This document shows positions 9,247-16,834 of a stretch of DNA of 34,408 nucleotides, in pieces; the stretch's first letter is position 1; every line of letters starts with the position of its first letter. The notes under the pieces were generated by a model that made no database searches, was not told the origin of the DNA, and saw only the letters and a program-made list of their open reading frames with translations. Source of the stretch: Bacteroidota bacterium (lineage in GTDB: Bacteria; Bacteroidota; Bacteroidia; Flavobacteriales_F; PHOS-HE28). The stretch spans positions 1 to 34,408 of the forward strand of contig JAFDZY010000458.1 of the NCBI GenBank assembly GCA_018266685.1, written 5' to 3'. Position numbers and translations under genes: made by a program.

Positions 9247-9933
9247 ATGCGCATCGACATTATCACGGCGCTGCCGGCGTTGCTGGACAGCTATTTCAAT
9301 GAGAGCATACTGAAGCGCGCCCAAGCCAAGGGGCTTGCCCAGGTGCATGTGCACGACCTACGGTCATACAGCGAGGACAAGCACAAGCGGGTGGACGACT
9401 ATCCCTTCGGTGGCGGCGCGGGCATGGTGATGTCCATCGCGCCGGTCCACAAGGCCATCTCCCTCCTCAAGGCAGAGCGGCACTATGACGAGGTGATCTA
9501 CATGAGCCCGGACGGTGCCTTGCTGGACCAGCCCATGGTGAACCGGATGAGCACCCTGGGAAATATCATCCTGTTGTGCGGCCATTACAAGGGCGTGGAT
9601 GAGCGTGTACGTGAACATTTGATCACCATGGAGGTGAGCATCGGGAACTATGTGCTCAGTGGCGGCGAACTTCCCGCAGCCGTGCTCAGCGATGCGTTGA
9701 TACGCTTGGTGCCGGGCGTGCTAGGCGATGAAACCAGCGCCCTGTCGGACAGTTTTCAGGACGGCCTGGTGGCCCCGCCCGCGTACACGCGCCCCGAGGT
9801 GTATGGCGAATGGCGGGTGCCGGAGGTGCTGTTGAGCGGACATGCCGCCAAGATCGAGGAATGGCGGCATCAACAAAGCGTGCAGCGCACCCGGGAACGC
9901 AGGCCGGAACTGCTGGAAGGTACGGATCAATAA
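9247..9933 (+). CDS. trmD: tRNA (guanine37-N1)-methyltransferase TrmD
   Basis: 228 residues. Methylates N1 of G37 next to the anticodon using SAM, which prevents +1 frameshifting. The start [10 protein letters not shown] matches the family N-terminus. Diagnostic SPOUT trefoil-knot motifs are visible: [24 protein letters not shown] and [14 protein letters not shown] (the SAM-binding knot), followed by the C-terminal [20 protein letters not shown] segment. Length is normal for the family. rplS follows 83 nt downstream on the same strand, the classical trmD-rplS neighbourhood; rpsP and rimM are not adjacent. rplS has its own promoter-like box, so cotranscription is possible but not required. Confidence 0.97.
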   Translation: MRIDIITALPALLDSYFNESILKRAQAKGLAQVHVHDLRSYSEDKHKRVDDYPFGGGAGMVMSIAPVHKAISLLKAERHYDEVIYMSPDGALLDQPMVNRMSTLGNIILLCGHYKGVDERVREHLITMEVSIGNYVLSGGELPAAVLSDALIRLVPGVLGDETSALSDSFQDGLVAPPAYTRPEVYGEWRVPEVLLSGHAAKIEEWRHQQSVQRTRERRPELLEGTDQ

Positions 9934-9964
9934 GAACAGAACCTGCACGAAGGGAATTTATTCG

Positions 9965-9972
9965 TAATATTG
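9965..9972 (+). promoter_or_regulatory. -7 box of rplS
   Basis: TAATATTG, one mismatch from TAnnTTTG, 44 nt upstream of the rplS ATG. The same octamer serves the T9SS gene near 29.6 kb. Confidence 0.35.
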
Positions 9973-10016
9973 CGCCCCCGAACGGCAGGGTATGTTGCCG
10001 CAAACCGCTGAGCGCC

Positions 10017-10436
10017 ATGGACAAGATCAAGCAACTGGAGAAGGAGTGGACCCCTGTGAAACATCCCATCGACTTTAAGGCCGGTGATACCATCACCGTG
10101 CACTACCGCATCAGCGAAGGCAACAAGGAGCGGACCCAGCAGTTCCAAGGCGTGGTGGTGCAGTGCAAGGGCAGTGGAAGCACCGCCACTTTCACCGTTC
10201 GCAAAATGAGCGGCTCGGTGGGCGTGGAACGCATTTTCCCCATCTCCTCCCCTTTCCTGGAGAACATTGAAGTGAACAAGCGCGGCGATGTGAACCGCGC
10301 CCGCATCTTCTACATCCGCGACCGCCGCGGCAAGAGCGCCCGCATCAAGGAGCGCCGCATGCCCGTAGCCGCCGAAGAGGGCTCTAAGAGCAAGCCCGCA
10401 GCCAAGAAGAAGGCTGCAGCCGTGGAGGCCAAGTGA
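10017..10436 (+). CDS. rplS: 50S ribosomal protein L19
   Basis: 139 residues. Large-subunit protein at the 30S-50S interface. The typical L19 core is present: FKAGDTITVHYRISEGNKER, QQFQGVVVQCKGSG, TFTVRKMSGSVGVERIFP and SPFLENIEV, ending in the YIRDRRGKSARIKERR signature. Beyond the usual end there is a 20-residue Ala/Lys-rich basic tail (GSKSKPAAKKKAAAVEAK), likely disordered. The ATG at 10017 fits the family N-terminus MDKIKQLEKEW. A strong rho-independent terminator follows at 10460. Confidence 0.97.
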   Translation: MDKIKQLEKEWTPVKHPIDFKAGDTITVHYRISEGNKERTQQFQGVVVQCKGSGSTATFTVRKMSGSVGVERIFPISSPFLENIEVNKRGDVNRARIFYIRDRRGKSARIKERRMPVAAEEGSKSKPAAKKKAAAVEAK

Positions 10437-10459
10437 AGCTTACTTTTTTCGCAAACCTG

Positions 10460-10492
10460 AAAGGTCCCGTCGGAACGGGGCCTTTCTTTTTG
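10460..10492 (+). terminator. Rho-independent terminator after rplS
   Basis: An 11-bp stem (AAAGGTCCCGT with ACGGGGCCTTT, one G-T pair) around a CGGA loop, then CTTTTTGT. It is 23 nt after the rplS stop. Confidence 0.85.
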
Positions 10493-10526
10493 TATCTATG
10501 CGATGCATCAAAACTCGTAAATCCCC

Positions 10527-10766
10527 ATGGGACTGATCTGGAGCCTGATCATTGGCGGAGTTGCCGGCTGGCTGGCCGGGCGCATCATGAAGGGCCAAGG
10601 CTATGGCCTGGTGGTGAACATCATTCTTGGCTTGGTGGGCGGCCTCTTCGGAGGTTGGATCTTCGACATCCTTGGCCTGGCAGCCACCAGCATCATCGGG
10701 CAATTGATCTGCGCCACGGCCGGTGCCATTTTGCTCATCCTGCTGGTCCGGGCATTGAGGAAGTGA
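10527..10766 (+). CDS. GlsB/YeaQ/YmgE family small membrane protein
   Basis: 79 residues, almost entirely hydrophobic, with three membrane segments. The family signature is visible: N-terminal IIGGVAGWLAGRIMKGQGYG, central NIILGLVGGLFGGWIF, and C-terminal IIGQLICATAGAILLILLV. Proteins of this family (Transgly_assoc) are linked to general stress in other bacteria, but their molecular role is not established. It sits just after the rplS terminator, so it is probably transcribed separately. No clear TAnnTTTG box was found in the short gap. Confidence 0.85.
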   Translation: MGLIWSLIIGGVAGWLAGRIMKGQGYGLVVNIILGLVGGLFGGWIFDILGLAATSIIGQLICATAGAILLILLVRALRK

Positions 10767-10909
10767 GCCGGAGCCCGGCGCTTTCCGGAATCATCCTGGG
10801 AACGCGAACCAAGTACCGGTGCAAGATCCCGCAAGTGGTCCGGCCTGTTGGTGACGTAAGCATTTCACGATTGGCCCGGAAATGGCCCGGCCACGCAATG
10901 AGGGTGGCC

Positions 10910-10917
10910 TACATTTG
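10910..10917 (+). promoter_or_regulatory. -7 box of the T9SS-secreted protein gene
   Basis: TACATTTG, a perfect TAnnTTTG, 56 nt upstream of the ATG at 10974. No -33 TTG was found at the expected distance. Confidence 0.45.
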
Positions 10918-10973
10918 ATCTTGACCCGAACAGGACATTCATCAAATCCCAGTTTCCGGAAAACCAATTGCCC

Positions 10974-12275
10974 ATGAAACACTTCAACGCTCTTTTCGCG
11001 CTGGCCACGGTCTGTGCATTGCCATCGACCCTTTCCGCCCAGATGGAATTCTACCGGGCCTCCACTTTCGGGAGCCGCTTCAATGACGTCAACGACAGCG
11101 GCCTGGCCATCAGTGGCGGCGGCTATTTCGACTTTCCCACGCTCACTTGGACGGACATCGAGCCGGAAGCCACCTCAACGGATGCCATCAACAATGCCGG
11201 TGATGTGGCCGGGTCCATGTACTTTGATGAGCCCAATTTCATCCTTCAACCTGCGGTAAGAAAGAATGGCGTTTGGATCCCGATCGGCTGGTTCCCGGAG
11301 TCCAACCCGCAGGAATCCTCTTTTACCACCTACGGCATCTCACCGAACGGAACTTGGGTGGTGGGCCAGATGTCCATCGGCTGTTGCGATTACGGCACAT
11401 TCCGGTACAACACGGACACCCAGGTGCTCACGGAGATCTTCGATTCCAACTATGTGGCGGTGGCAGGCTACTGCGTCACCAACGATGGCACCATTGGCGG
11501 CTGGGCGGACGATGAGGCAGGGGGAAGCACCCACCGTATCCCGGTCTATATCTCACCGGACCTGCAGATCACCCAGGTGCCGCCCACGCCCCCGGTCAAC
11601 TTGACCAATGCCGTGAGCGCGATCAACGCATCTTCGGTCATGGTAGGTGACGAGGACGGTCATCCTTTCCTTTTCGACCAAGCCACGAACACCTTCACCA
11701 CCTTCGATATTCCGGCTGGATACACCAGCGCCACGTTCACAAGCATTTCAGACAACGGCATTGCCGTGGGATACGCGCAGGATTTCGACGATTTTGGGGG
11801 CTTGATCCGTGAGGCGATCATCTACCACCCCAGCCTGGGCGCCCAACCCGTGCTGCTCAAGGACATCCTGCTGGACCACGGCGTGGACATCAATGCCCCC
11901 ACGGACCGCATGGGCACGGCAATCGCCATTTCACCGGACGGCAACTACGTGGCCGGTTGGGACGATGGCGCGCCCTTCATGGCGTACGGCTGGGTGGCCT
12001 ACCTGGACGATTTATTGATGACCACCGCAGTAACGGAACTCAACCCGGCTGCGATCACCCTGTCCCCCAACCCGACCACGGACAAGGTGAACATTTCAGC
12101 TCCGGAAGTGATCGAGAACGTCGATGTGCTCAACGTCAATGGACAGGTGGTGCAGCGCCGGGCCCTCGGCACGAAGACGGCCGTGCTCGATCTTTCTGAT
12201 CTCAACCCTGGAGTGTACACCATTCGCGCCGTGTGCAAGGGAACCAGCCTTGTGAAACGGGTGGTGAAGAACTGA
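10974..12275 (+). CDS. T9SS-secreted beta-propeller-like protein with type-A sorting domain
   Basis: 433 residues from the ATG at 10974 (an upstream TTG at 10968 is in frame). The signal peptide MKHFNALFALATVCALPSTL is followed by SAQ. The body consists of degenerate 50-60 residue units with motifs such as AINNAGDVAGSMYF, GISPNGTWVVGQM, SISDNGIAVGYAQD and AISPDGNYVAGWDD. This HAF-type pattern suggests a beta-propeller. The last 75 residues (SPNPTTDKVNIS, VDVLNVNGQVV, DLSDLNPGVYTIR, KRVVKN) form a type-A Por secretion tail, so the protein should cross the outer membrane by T9SS and be anchored or released. No catalytic motif was seen; ligand unknown. Confidence 0.85.
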   Translation: MKHFNALFALATVCALPSTLSAQMEFYRASTFGSRFNDVNDSGLAISGGGYFDFPTLTWTDIEPEATSTDAINNAGDVAGSMYFDEPNFILQPAVRKNGVWIPIGWFPESNPQESSFTTYGISPNGTWVVGQMSIGCCDYGTFRYNTDTQVLTEIFDSNYVAVAGYCVTNDGTIGGWADDEAGGSTHRIPVYISPDLQITQVPPTPPVNLTNAVSAINASSVMVGDEDGHPFLFDQATNTFTTFDIPAGYTSATFTSISDNGIAVGYAQDFDDFGGLIREAIIYHPSLGAQPVLLKDILLDHGVDINAPTDRMGTAIAISPDGNYVAGWDDGAPFMAYGWVAYLDDLLMTTAVTELNPAAITLSPNPTTDKVNISAPEVIENVDVLNVNGQVVQRRALGTKTAVLDLSDLNPGVYTIRAVCKGTSLVKRVVKN

Positions 12276-12288
12276 CTGGCGCTCCGCA

Positions 12289-12357
12289 CTACCGCAGGTC
12301 TTCCGGTCCAAACGGGTACGGTGCTCCGGCCTTCAAGGCTTGGATGACCTGCGGTAG
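12289..12357. repeat. 12-bp perfect inverted repeat with 45-nt spacer
   Basis: CTACCGCAGGTC at 12289-12300 is repeated in inverse orientation at 12346-12357. It starts 13 nt after the T9SS gene stop. There is no T-run, so it is not a typical terminator, though it could fold at the 3' end of that mRNA. Confidence 0.6.
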
Positions 12358-12519
12358 CGGTGGATCCTACTGATTCACGCACCTGATTTGGGAGGAACTT
12401 ACAGTGGCTCCCACCAGTCGCCTGACCTGTCCGTTCTTTTACTCACTTTACCGTTGGGCCGGAAGACTTACGGGAGCGGGGGGCAAGGTGTGTGGCCCTT
12501 TGCATTCGAATGGGCTTCG

Positions 12520-12562
12520 ATGGACCTTGATGGACCGCAATCGGCGGTCCATCAAGGTCCAT
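12520..12562. repeat. Perfect 19-bp hairpin with 5-nt loop
   Basis: Left arm ATGGACCTTGATGGACCGC (12520-12538), loop AATCG, and an exact reverse complement at 12544-12562. In RNA, further C-G and G-U pairs extend the stem outward. It lies between two convergent transcription units, 43 nt past the last stop of the cphA-side strand. No T-run follows on either strand. It could be a bidirectional 3'-end structure or a small palindromic repeat. Confidence 0.7.
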
Positions 12563-12604
12563 TGGGAAAGATTCATTGGAGATGCCCGTCTTTGCCGGTA
12601 GTAT

Positions 12605-12805
12605 TCAGTCGGCAAGAATTCCGCCGATCAGCGGGTTGAGCATTTCTATGATGAACAAGGCCATGGCACATCCTACAGCAAAAAGCAGCCATTTGTCGTT
12701 CTTCTTCAGCATTGAAAAAATGGCAAGGGCAAGGATCATCGACCAAAGCAATCCGGACACGCCATTTACCCACGCATACCTTTCAGCTGAACGATAGTAC
12801 CACCC
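12605..12805 (-). pseudogene. Membrane-protein remnant, 3' half of the gene next to cphA
   Basis: An open minus-strand frame encodes YRSAERYAWVNGVSGLLW, then two membrane segments around MILALAIFSML and WLLFAVGCAMALFIIEML, ending NPLIGGILAD and a TGA at 12607-12605. No ATG precedes the first helix: the frame begins after a TAA near 12807, and only an internal GTG (12760) or ATG (12739) could start it. It continues, in a different frame and past a palindrome, the topology of the 83-residue product upstream (12884-13135). I read the two as halves of one four-segment membrane protein split by an inverted duplication. A separate short gene starting at 12760 remains possible. Confidence 0.5.
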
Positions 12806-12975
12806 GGATTATGCAGCAGGGTTCGTTGCGAGGGTCGAAATCACAATGGCAGCGCGGGTTTCACCGAGAAAGAATAGCACAAGCTATTGTGCCGAGGGGA
12901 AAACCGGCGAAGCGTACGCTGCCGCAGTGATTTCGGGCCGTAGTAGAAATCCTGCTGCATATTCCGGGTACCAGA
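12797..12975. repeat. Long imperfect palindrome (inverted duplication) inside a coding region
   Basis: The arms are about 80 nt. 12806-12846 matches the reverse complement of roughly 12926-12966 without gaps at about 29 of 41 positions, including TATGCAGCAGG and CGAAATCAC. Farther in, GGCAGCG matches on both arms. The centre is a small AATAGC-ACAA-GCTATT hairpin at 12873-12888. In coding terms the right arm encodes the PEYAAGF region of the cphA-linked membrane protein, and the left arm is its inverted, diverged copy. Stops appear in all relevant frames inside it. Confidence 0.65.
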
Positions 12976-13135
12976 TTCCACCAGCAGGTCCTTCACCGCC
13001 AAACGGGTATTCCCCACCCTGACCGAGCCAGGTAACCGTCAGCACCTCATGTATGCTCATGGTTGCATACAATCCACATAGGACCACAAACGCCATGATG
13101 CTGAACCAGCGACGTTTGCCCCAATTTCCTTCCAT
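12884..13135 (-). CDS. Small membrane protein coupled to cphA, probably truncated
   Basis: 83 residues, starting at an ATG that overlaps the cphA stop (TGATG), so translational coupling with cphA is likely. One membrane segment (FSIMAFVVLCGLYATMSI) follows a basic start MEGNWGKRR. Next comes a Gly/Tyr-rich loop (GQGGEYPFGGEGPAGGIWYP) and then EYAAGFLLRP, after which the sequence runs into the long palindrome and stops at a TAG (12886-12884). The last 20 residues look unlike a normal C-terminus. I infer that this is the 5' half of a longer gene whose remainder is at 12605-12805. No known family was recognised; the position suggests a role linked to cyanophycin or its granules. Confidence 0.6.
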   Translation of the reverse strand: MEGNWGKRRWFSIMAFVVLCGLYATMSIHEVLTVTWLGQGGEYPFGGEGPAGGIWYPEYAAGFLLRPEITAAAYASPVFPSAQ

Positions 13136-15795
13136 CACCCCACCAGGTCCCTGTTCACGTTCGGGATGTCTTCCTTGCTGAAGGGCACTTTGTCCTCTTC
13201 CTCCTTGAGCTTCATCACCAGGGCCAGGGCATCGGGCACTACGTCGCTGCACAGGGTAAGGAAGCTGCCGGGCTTGGCTGTGTTGATGGCGTGCCGGATG
13301 GCTTCTTCCTCTTTCTTGATGATGGTGTACTTCTTGTTGGGGTCCACTTCCTTGATGCCCTTTACCATCAGCGCAATGATGTCATCGTCGCTCTTGCCGC
13401 GCAAGTTGCGGTCCTGGCGGATGATGATCTCATCGAACATTTTTGCGCTGAGCCTGCCCAAGGCGATGGTGTCTTCGTCGCGGCGGTCCCCCACCCCGGC
13501 AATGACGCCCACCTTGGGGCTTTCGTTCACCTTGCTGAGGAACCGGCCCAATGCCTCAAAGCCGTGCGGGTTGTGCGCATAGTCCACCACCACTTGGAAG
13601 TTTTTGAACTGGAACAGGTTGAGGCGGCCGGGCGTTTGTGCGGGTGAAGGCACGAAGGTGGTCAATGCTTCGCGCAATTCTTCCACCTTTACCCCTTGCA
13701 CATAGGCCGCCAGCACGGCGGGCAGGATGTTCTGGATGTTGAACACGGCCCTGCCGCCGTAGGTGAGCGGAACGTTCACGGCCTTTTCAATGCGCAGTTT
13801 CCATTCGCCCTTGCTGATGGTGATGAAGCCGTTCTCGTAGATGGCCGCAAGCCCGCCGAGCTTGCAGTGCTGGCGGATCAGCCGGTTGTTCTCGTCCAGG
13901 CTGAAGAGGGCGATCTTGCCTTCGCACTGCTTACGCATGGCCATCACCAGGTCGTCGTCCGCGTTGAGGATGGCATGGCCGTCGCGGCGCACGCTACGCG
14001 GCACGGTGCTTTTCACGTTGGCCAGTTCCTCCAGGGTGTTGATGTCCTTTAGGCCAAGATGGTCGGCGGCCACATTGGTGCAGATGCCGACGTCGCAGTG
14101 CTCAAAGCCGAGGCCGCTGCGCAACATGCCGCCGCGCGCGGTTTCCAGCACGGCCATGTCCACCAAGGGATCCTTGAGCACGAACTGCGCGCTTACCGGG
14201 CCGGTGCAATCGCCCTGCATCAGCATGCGGTTCATGATGTACACGCCGTCGGTGCAGGTCATGCCCACTTTGCGGCCATGGCTGCGCATGATGTGCGCGA
14301 TGAGCCGCGTGGTGGTGGTCTTCCCGTTGGTGCCGGTTACGGCAATGATGGGGATGCGGCTGGGCGCACCGGGCGGGAACAGCATGTCCACCACGGGCTC
14401 CGCCACGTTGCGGCCCAGGCCCTCGGTGGGGTCCAGGTGCATCCTGAAGCCTGGCGCGGCGTTCACTTCCAGCACGGCACCGCTTTCGCTGATGGGCCGG
14501 GTGATGTCCTCGGTCATGATGTCGATGCCGCAGATGTCCAGGTCGATGATGCGCGAAATGCGCTCCGCCATGAAGATGTTGTAGGAGTGGACGGTCTCGG
14601 TAACGTCGGTGGCGGTGCCGCCCGTGCTCAGGTTGGCGGTTGCCTTAAGGTACACGGTTTCCCCCTTGGGCGGCACGCTGGCCGGAGACAGGCCTTTGCG
14701 TTGCAGCAGTTCCAAGCTGTGGGCATCGATGGTGATGGCGGTGAGCACTTTTTCATGCCCGAAGCCGCGGCGCGGGTCCTTGTTCACTTCTTCCACCAAT
14801 TGTTCGATGGTTTTTTTCCCATCGCCGACCACACAGGCTGGTGTGCGTTTTGCCGCAGCCACGAACTTGTGGTTGATCACCAGGAGGCGGTGGTCCAATC
14901 CCTTGATCTCCTTTTCCACTACCACGCTGCGGCTGATCTCCTTGGCCATGGCCAAGGCCACCTTGGCCTCTTCGAGGTTCTTGATGCCGATGGTGGCCCC
15001 GCGTCCGTGGTTGCCGCCAATGGGTTTGATCACGCACGGGAACCCTACGCTTTCCAGCGCGGCAATGAGCCCTTCCTCGGTGCGTACCACGCGGCCCTTG
15101 GGCACGGGGATCTCGTACGCCTCCAGCAGTTGTTTGGTCTCCTCTTTGTCGCAGGCGATCTCCACGCCGATGTTGCTGGTGCGGCTGGTGATGGTGGCGC
15201 GGATCCGCTTTTGGAACACGCCGTGGCCCAGCTGCACCAGGCTTTGCCCGTTCAAGCGGATGTATGGAATGCCGCGTTTGGCGGCTTCTTCCACAATGGA
15301 GCCCGTGCTGGGGCCCAGGCGGGTTTCCTCGCGCAGCTCACGCATGCGCTGGATGTCCTCGTCCAAATTGTAGGGAGCGGCCGTGATCAGCGCATCGGCA
15401 ATGCGCACGGCGGCCTTGGCCGCGTAGAGTCCCACTGCCTCCTCGATGTAGCTGAACACCACGTTGTACACGCCGTGCTCACCGGTGCTGCGGGTGCGGC
15501 CGAAGCCGGTGTCCATGCCGGCCAGTGTCTGGATCTCCAGTGCGATGTGCTCGATCACGTGGCCCATCCACGTGCCCCGCTCCACGCGCTCAAAGAACCC
15601 GCCTTCATGGTCCTCGCTGCAGCGGTGGGAATACATGGAAGGCAGCATTTCCTTGAGGCGCTCCAGGAAGCCGGGCACCTTGTCCGTGGGGCGTTCCTCC
15701 AATTCCCCGATGTCCAAGCGCATCACTACCAGCTTGTGCCGCTTCACCGACCAGTAGTTGGGGCCACGCATGGCCTTGAGCTCAAGTATCCGCAT
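13135..15795 (-). CDS. cphA: Cyanophycin synthetase CphA
   Basis: 886 residues. Builds multi-L-arginyl-poly-L-aspartate in the cytoplasm by ATP-dependent addition of Asp to the backbone and Arg to its side chains. The domains appear in family order: N-terminal domain (1-160, starting MRILELKAMRGPNYWS), ATP-grasp domain (about 165-480, with CVIKPIGGNHGRGATIG and GIDIM...VLEVNAAPGFRMH), and a Mur-ligase-like C-terminal domain with P-loop AVTGTNGKTTTT (485-496), ETARGGMLR, NADDD and VVDYAHNPHGFEALG. All three are complete and the length is typical. I chose MRIL (15795) over an in-frame ATG two codons earlier. It is divergent from cyanophycinase, and its stop overlaps the ATG of a small membrane-protein gene. 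Confidence 0.97.
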   Translation of the reverse strand: MRILELKAMRGPNYWSVKRHKLVVMRLDIGELEERPTDKVPGFLERLKEMLPSMYSHRCSEDHEGGFFERVERGTWMGHVIEHIALEIQTLAGMDTGFGRTRSTGEHGVYNVVFSYIEEAVGLYAAKAAVRIADALITAAPYNLDEDIQRMRELREETRLGPSTGSIVEEAAKRGIPYIRLNGQSLVQLGHGVFQKRIRATITSRTSNIGVEIACDKEETKQLLEAYEIPVPKGRVVRTEEGLIAALESVGFPCVIKPIGGNHGRGATIGIKNLEEAKVALAMAKEISRSVVVEKEIKGLDHRLLVINHKFVAAAKRTPACVVGDGKKTIEQLVEEVNKDPRRGFGHEKVLTAITIDAHSLELLQRKGLSPASVPPKGETVYLKATANLSTGGTATDVTETVHSYNIFMAERISRIIDLDICGIDIMTEDITRPISESGAVLEVNAAPGFRMHLDPTEGLGRNVAEPVVDMLFPPGAPSRIPIIAVTGTNGKTTTTRLIAHIMRSHGRKVGMTCTDGVYIMNRMLMQGDCTGPVSAQFVLKDPLVDMAVLETARGGMLRSGLGFEHCDVGICTNVAADHLGLKDINTLEELANVKSTVPRSVRRDGHAILNADDDLVMAMRKQCEGKIALFSLDENNRLIRQHCKLGGLAAIYENGFITISKGEWKLRIEKAVNVPLTYGGRAVFNIQNILPAVLAAYVQGVKVEELREALTTFVPSPAQTPGRLNLFQFKNFQVVVDYAHNPHGFEALGRFLSKVNESPKVGVIAGVGDRRDEDTIALGRLSAKMFDEIIIRQDRNLRGKSDDDIIALMVKGIKEVDPNKKYTIIKKEEEAIRHAINTAKPGSFLTLCSDVVPDALALVMKLKEEEDKVPFSKEDIPNVNRDLVG

Positions 15796-15816
15796 GTGCA
15801 TTCGGGATTGGTGCGG

Positions 15817-15846
15817 TCAATGTATGAAGATCGGCCTGTTGAACAA
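15817..15846 (-). promoter_or_regulatory. Possible cphA promoter
   Basis: On the minus strand a TTG (15846-15844) is followed after 19 nt by TACATTGA (15824-15817). The spacing fits the Bacteroidota -33/-7 layout, but the -7 box has two mismatches. It lies 21 nt upstream of the cphA ATG. Confidence 0.35.
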
Positions 15847-15866
15847 TAGGCCGCCCCGCTTTCCTT

Positions 15867-15954
15867 GGCGGGCCAACCCGCCTATTTTTGCATGCGCCGC
15901 ACGGAACCGGCCCCCATGGCAGGGCCGTGCAAGGCATTGGGGGGGGGGCGGGGG
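15867..15954 (+). promoter_or_regulatory. Structured cyanophycinase leader: hairpins, -7 box and G10-C-G5 tract
   Basis: In order: a GGCGGG-CCAA-CCCGCC hairpin (15867-15882); a perfect TATTTTTG -7 box (15883-15890); an ATG at 15892 opening a 32-codon frame that ends at 15990, inside the cyanophycinase gene; a CGGCCC/GGGCCG hairpin (15908-15927); and ten Gs, a C and five Gs (15939-15954). The hairpin plus T-run could also act as a terminator. Confidence 0.5.
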
Positions 15955-15967
15955 AAACACCAACTAC

Positions 15968-16834
15968 ATGGACGTAAAGCCCAAGGGTAAACTGATCGCG
16001 ATCGGCGGGGCCGAGGACAAGGGCAACCGCAATGAAAAGCCGGATGCGGACAGCGGAACCTTCATTGAGGACGGTATTCTTCGCCGCGTGGTGGACGAGA
16101 TGGGCGGGCCTTCAGCCCACATCGCGCTGGTCACTTCAGCGAGCAGCATTCCTGTTGAGGTGGCGGAAAATTACCGCGAAGCATTCGGTAAATTGGGGGT
16201 GAAGCACTTGGACGTGCTGGACATACGCGACCGCCAGGACGTGAAGCCGGACATGGTGAAGCGGCTTGCCAAGGCCAGCGGGGTGATGCTCAGTGGCGGC
16301 AACCAGCTGCGGTTGACCACCATCTTCGGGGGCACGGCGTTCCTGGAACTGATGAAACGCCGCTACCGCGACGAAAAGGGTTTTGTGATCGCGGGCACCA
16401 GCGCGGGCGCCATGTGCATGAGCAGCACCATGATCTACCAGGGCCATAGCGCCACGGGCCTGATCAAGGGCGGCGTGAAAATGACATCGGGCGCCGGGTT
16501 GATCCAGGATGTGATCATTGACAGCCATTTCGTGGAGCGAGGCCGCTTCAGCCGCCTCACCCAAGCGGTTGCGGGCAACCCAAACTCCATCGGCATCGGG
16601 CTTGGTGAGGACACCGGCGTGGTGATCACGGACGGGGACATGCTGGAAACCATTGGCAGCGGCCAAGTGATGATCTTCGACGGCCATGACATCGCATACA
16701 GCAACCTTGCCGACGTGGAGGAAGGGGAACCCTTCAGCATCGAAGGCATGCGCGTGCACATCATTTCCAAGGGGCACTCCTATTCGCTGGGCCAACGTGC
16801 CTTTACTGCCGTGCGCGTCCACGAACGTATTTGA
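15968..16834 (+). CDS. cphB: Cyanophycinase
   Basis: 288 residues. A cytoplasmic serine exopeptidase of the S51 class that releases beta-Asp-Arg dipeptides from cyanophycin. The start MDVKPKGKLIAIGGAEDKG matches the family, and the nucleophile motif GTSAGA is at 143-148 with Ser145. Other conserved parts are HIALVTSASS, MLSGGNQLRL, GLIQDVIIDSHFVERGRFSRL and GIGLGEDTGVVI. Length is close to characterised enzymes (about 270). I use the ATG at 15968. The frame is open further upstream, but that part overlaps cphA antisense and does not look like protein. An ATG at 15892, just after a -7 box, would be in frame only if the G10 tract lost one base. Divergent from cphA, giving synthesis and degradation at one locus. 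Confidence 0.93.
   Translation: MDVKPKGKLIAIGGAEDKGNRNEKPDADSGTFIEDGILRRVVDEMGGPSAHIALVTSASSIPVEVAENYREAFGKLGVKHLDVLDIRDRQDVKPDMVKRLAKASGVMLSGGNQLRLTTIFGGTAFLELMKRRYRDEKGFVIAGTSAGAMCMSSTMIYQGHSATGLIKGGVKMTSGAGLIQDVIIDSHFVERGRFSRLTQAVAGNPNSIGIGLGEDTGVVITDGDMLETIGSGQVMIFDGHDIAYSNLADVEEGEPFSIEGMRVHIISKGHSYSLGQRAFTAVRVHERI

Larger units (their letters stand above)
12276..12604. other. Non-coding stretch with two strong inverted repeats
   Basis: This 329-nt gap between the T9SS gene and the convergent cphA-side genes has no convincing gene. It holds a 12-bp inverted repeat (12289-12300 with 12346-12357) and a 19-bp perfect stem at 12520-12562. The open frames across it have no start context and no family resemblance. 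Confidence 0.6.

Noticed and set aside
12293..12357. Minus-strand fragment LPQVIQALKAGAPYPFGPED
   Set aside because: It looks protein-like, but a TAG lies three codons upstream and there is no start codon. It may be a fossil fragment; too short to call.
12388..12639. Two overlapping plus-strand frames of 65-83 codons
   Set aside because: They run across the 19-bp hairpin and into the minus-strand membrane-protein remnant, and no start context was seen.
12806..12956. Simple insertion with TACTA target duplication
   Set aside because: Removing the segment plus one TACTA copy leaves the two halves out of frame, and the arm similarity extends beyond those points, so a clean insertion is not supported.
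14059..15849. Long plus-strand open frame antisense to cphA
   Set aside because: It is a codon-bias shadow of the GC-rich cphA gene: composition is rich in His, Ala and Gly and there is no family resemblance.
15758..15967. N-terminal extension of cyanophycinase
   Set aside because: The frame is open but overlaps cphA, and family members begin at KPKGKLIAIGG. The extension has no protein-like features.
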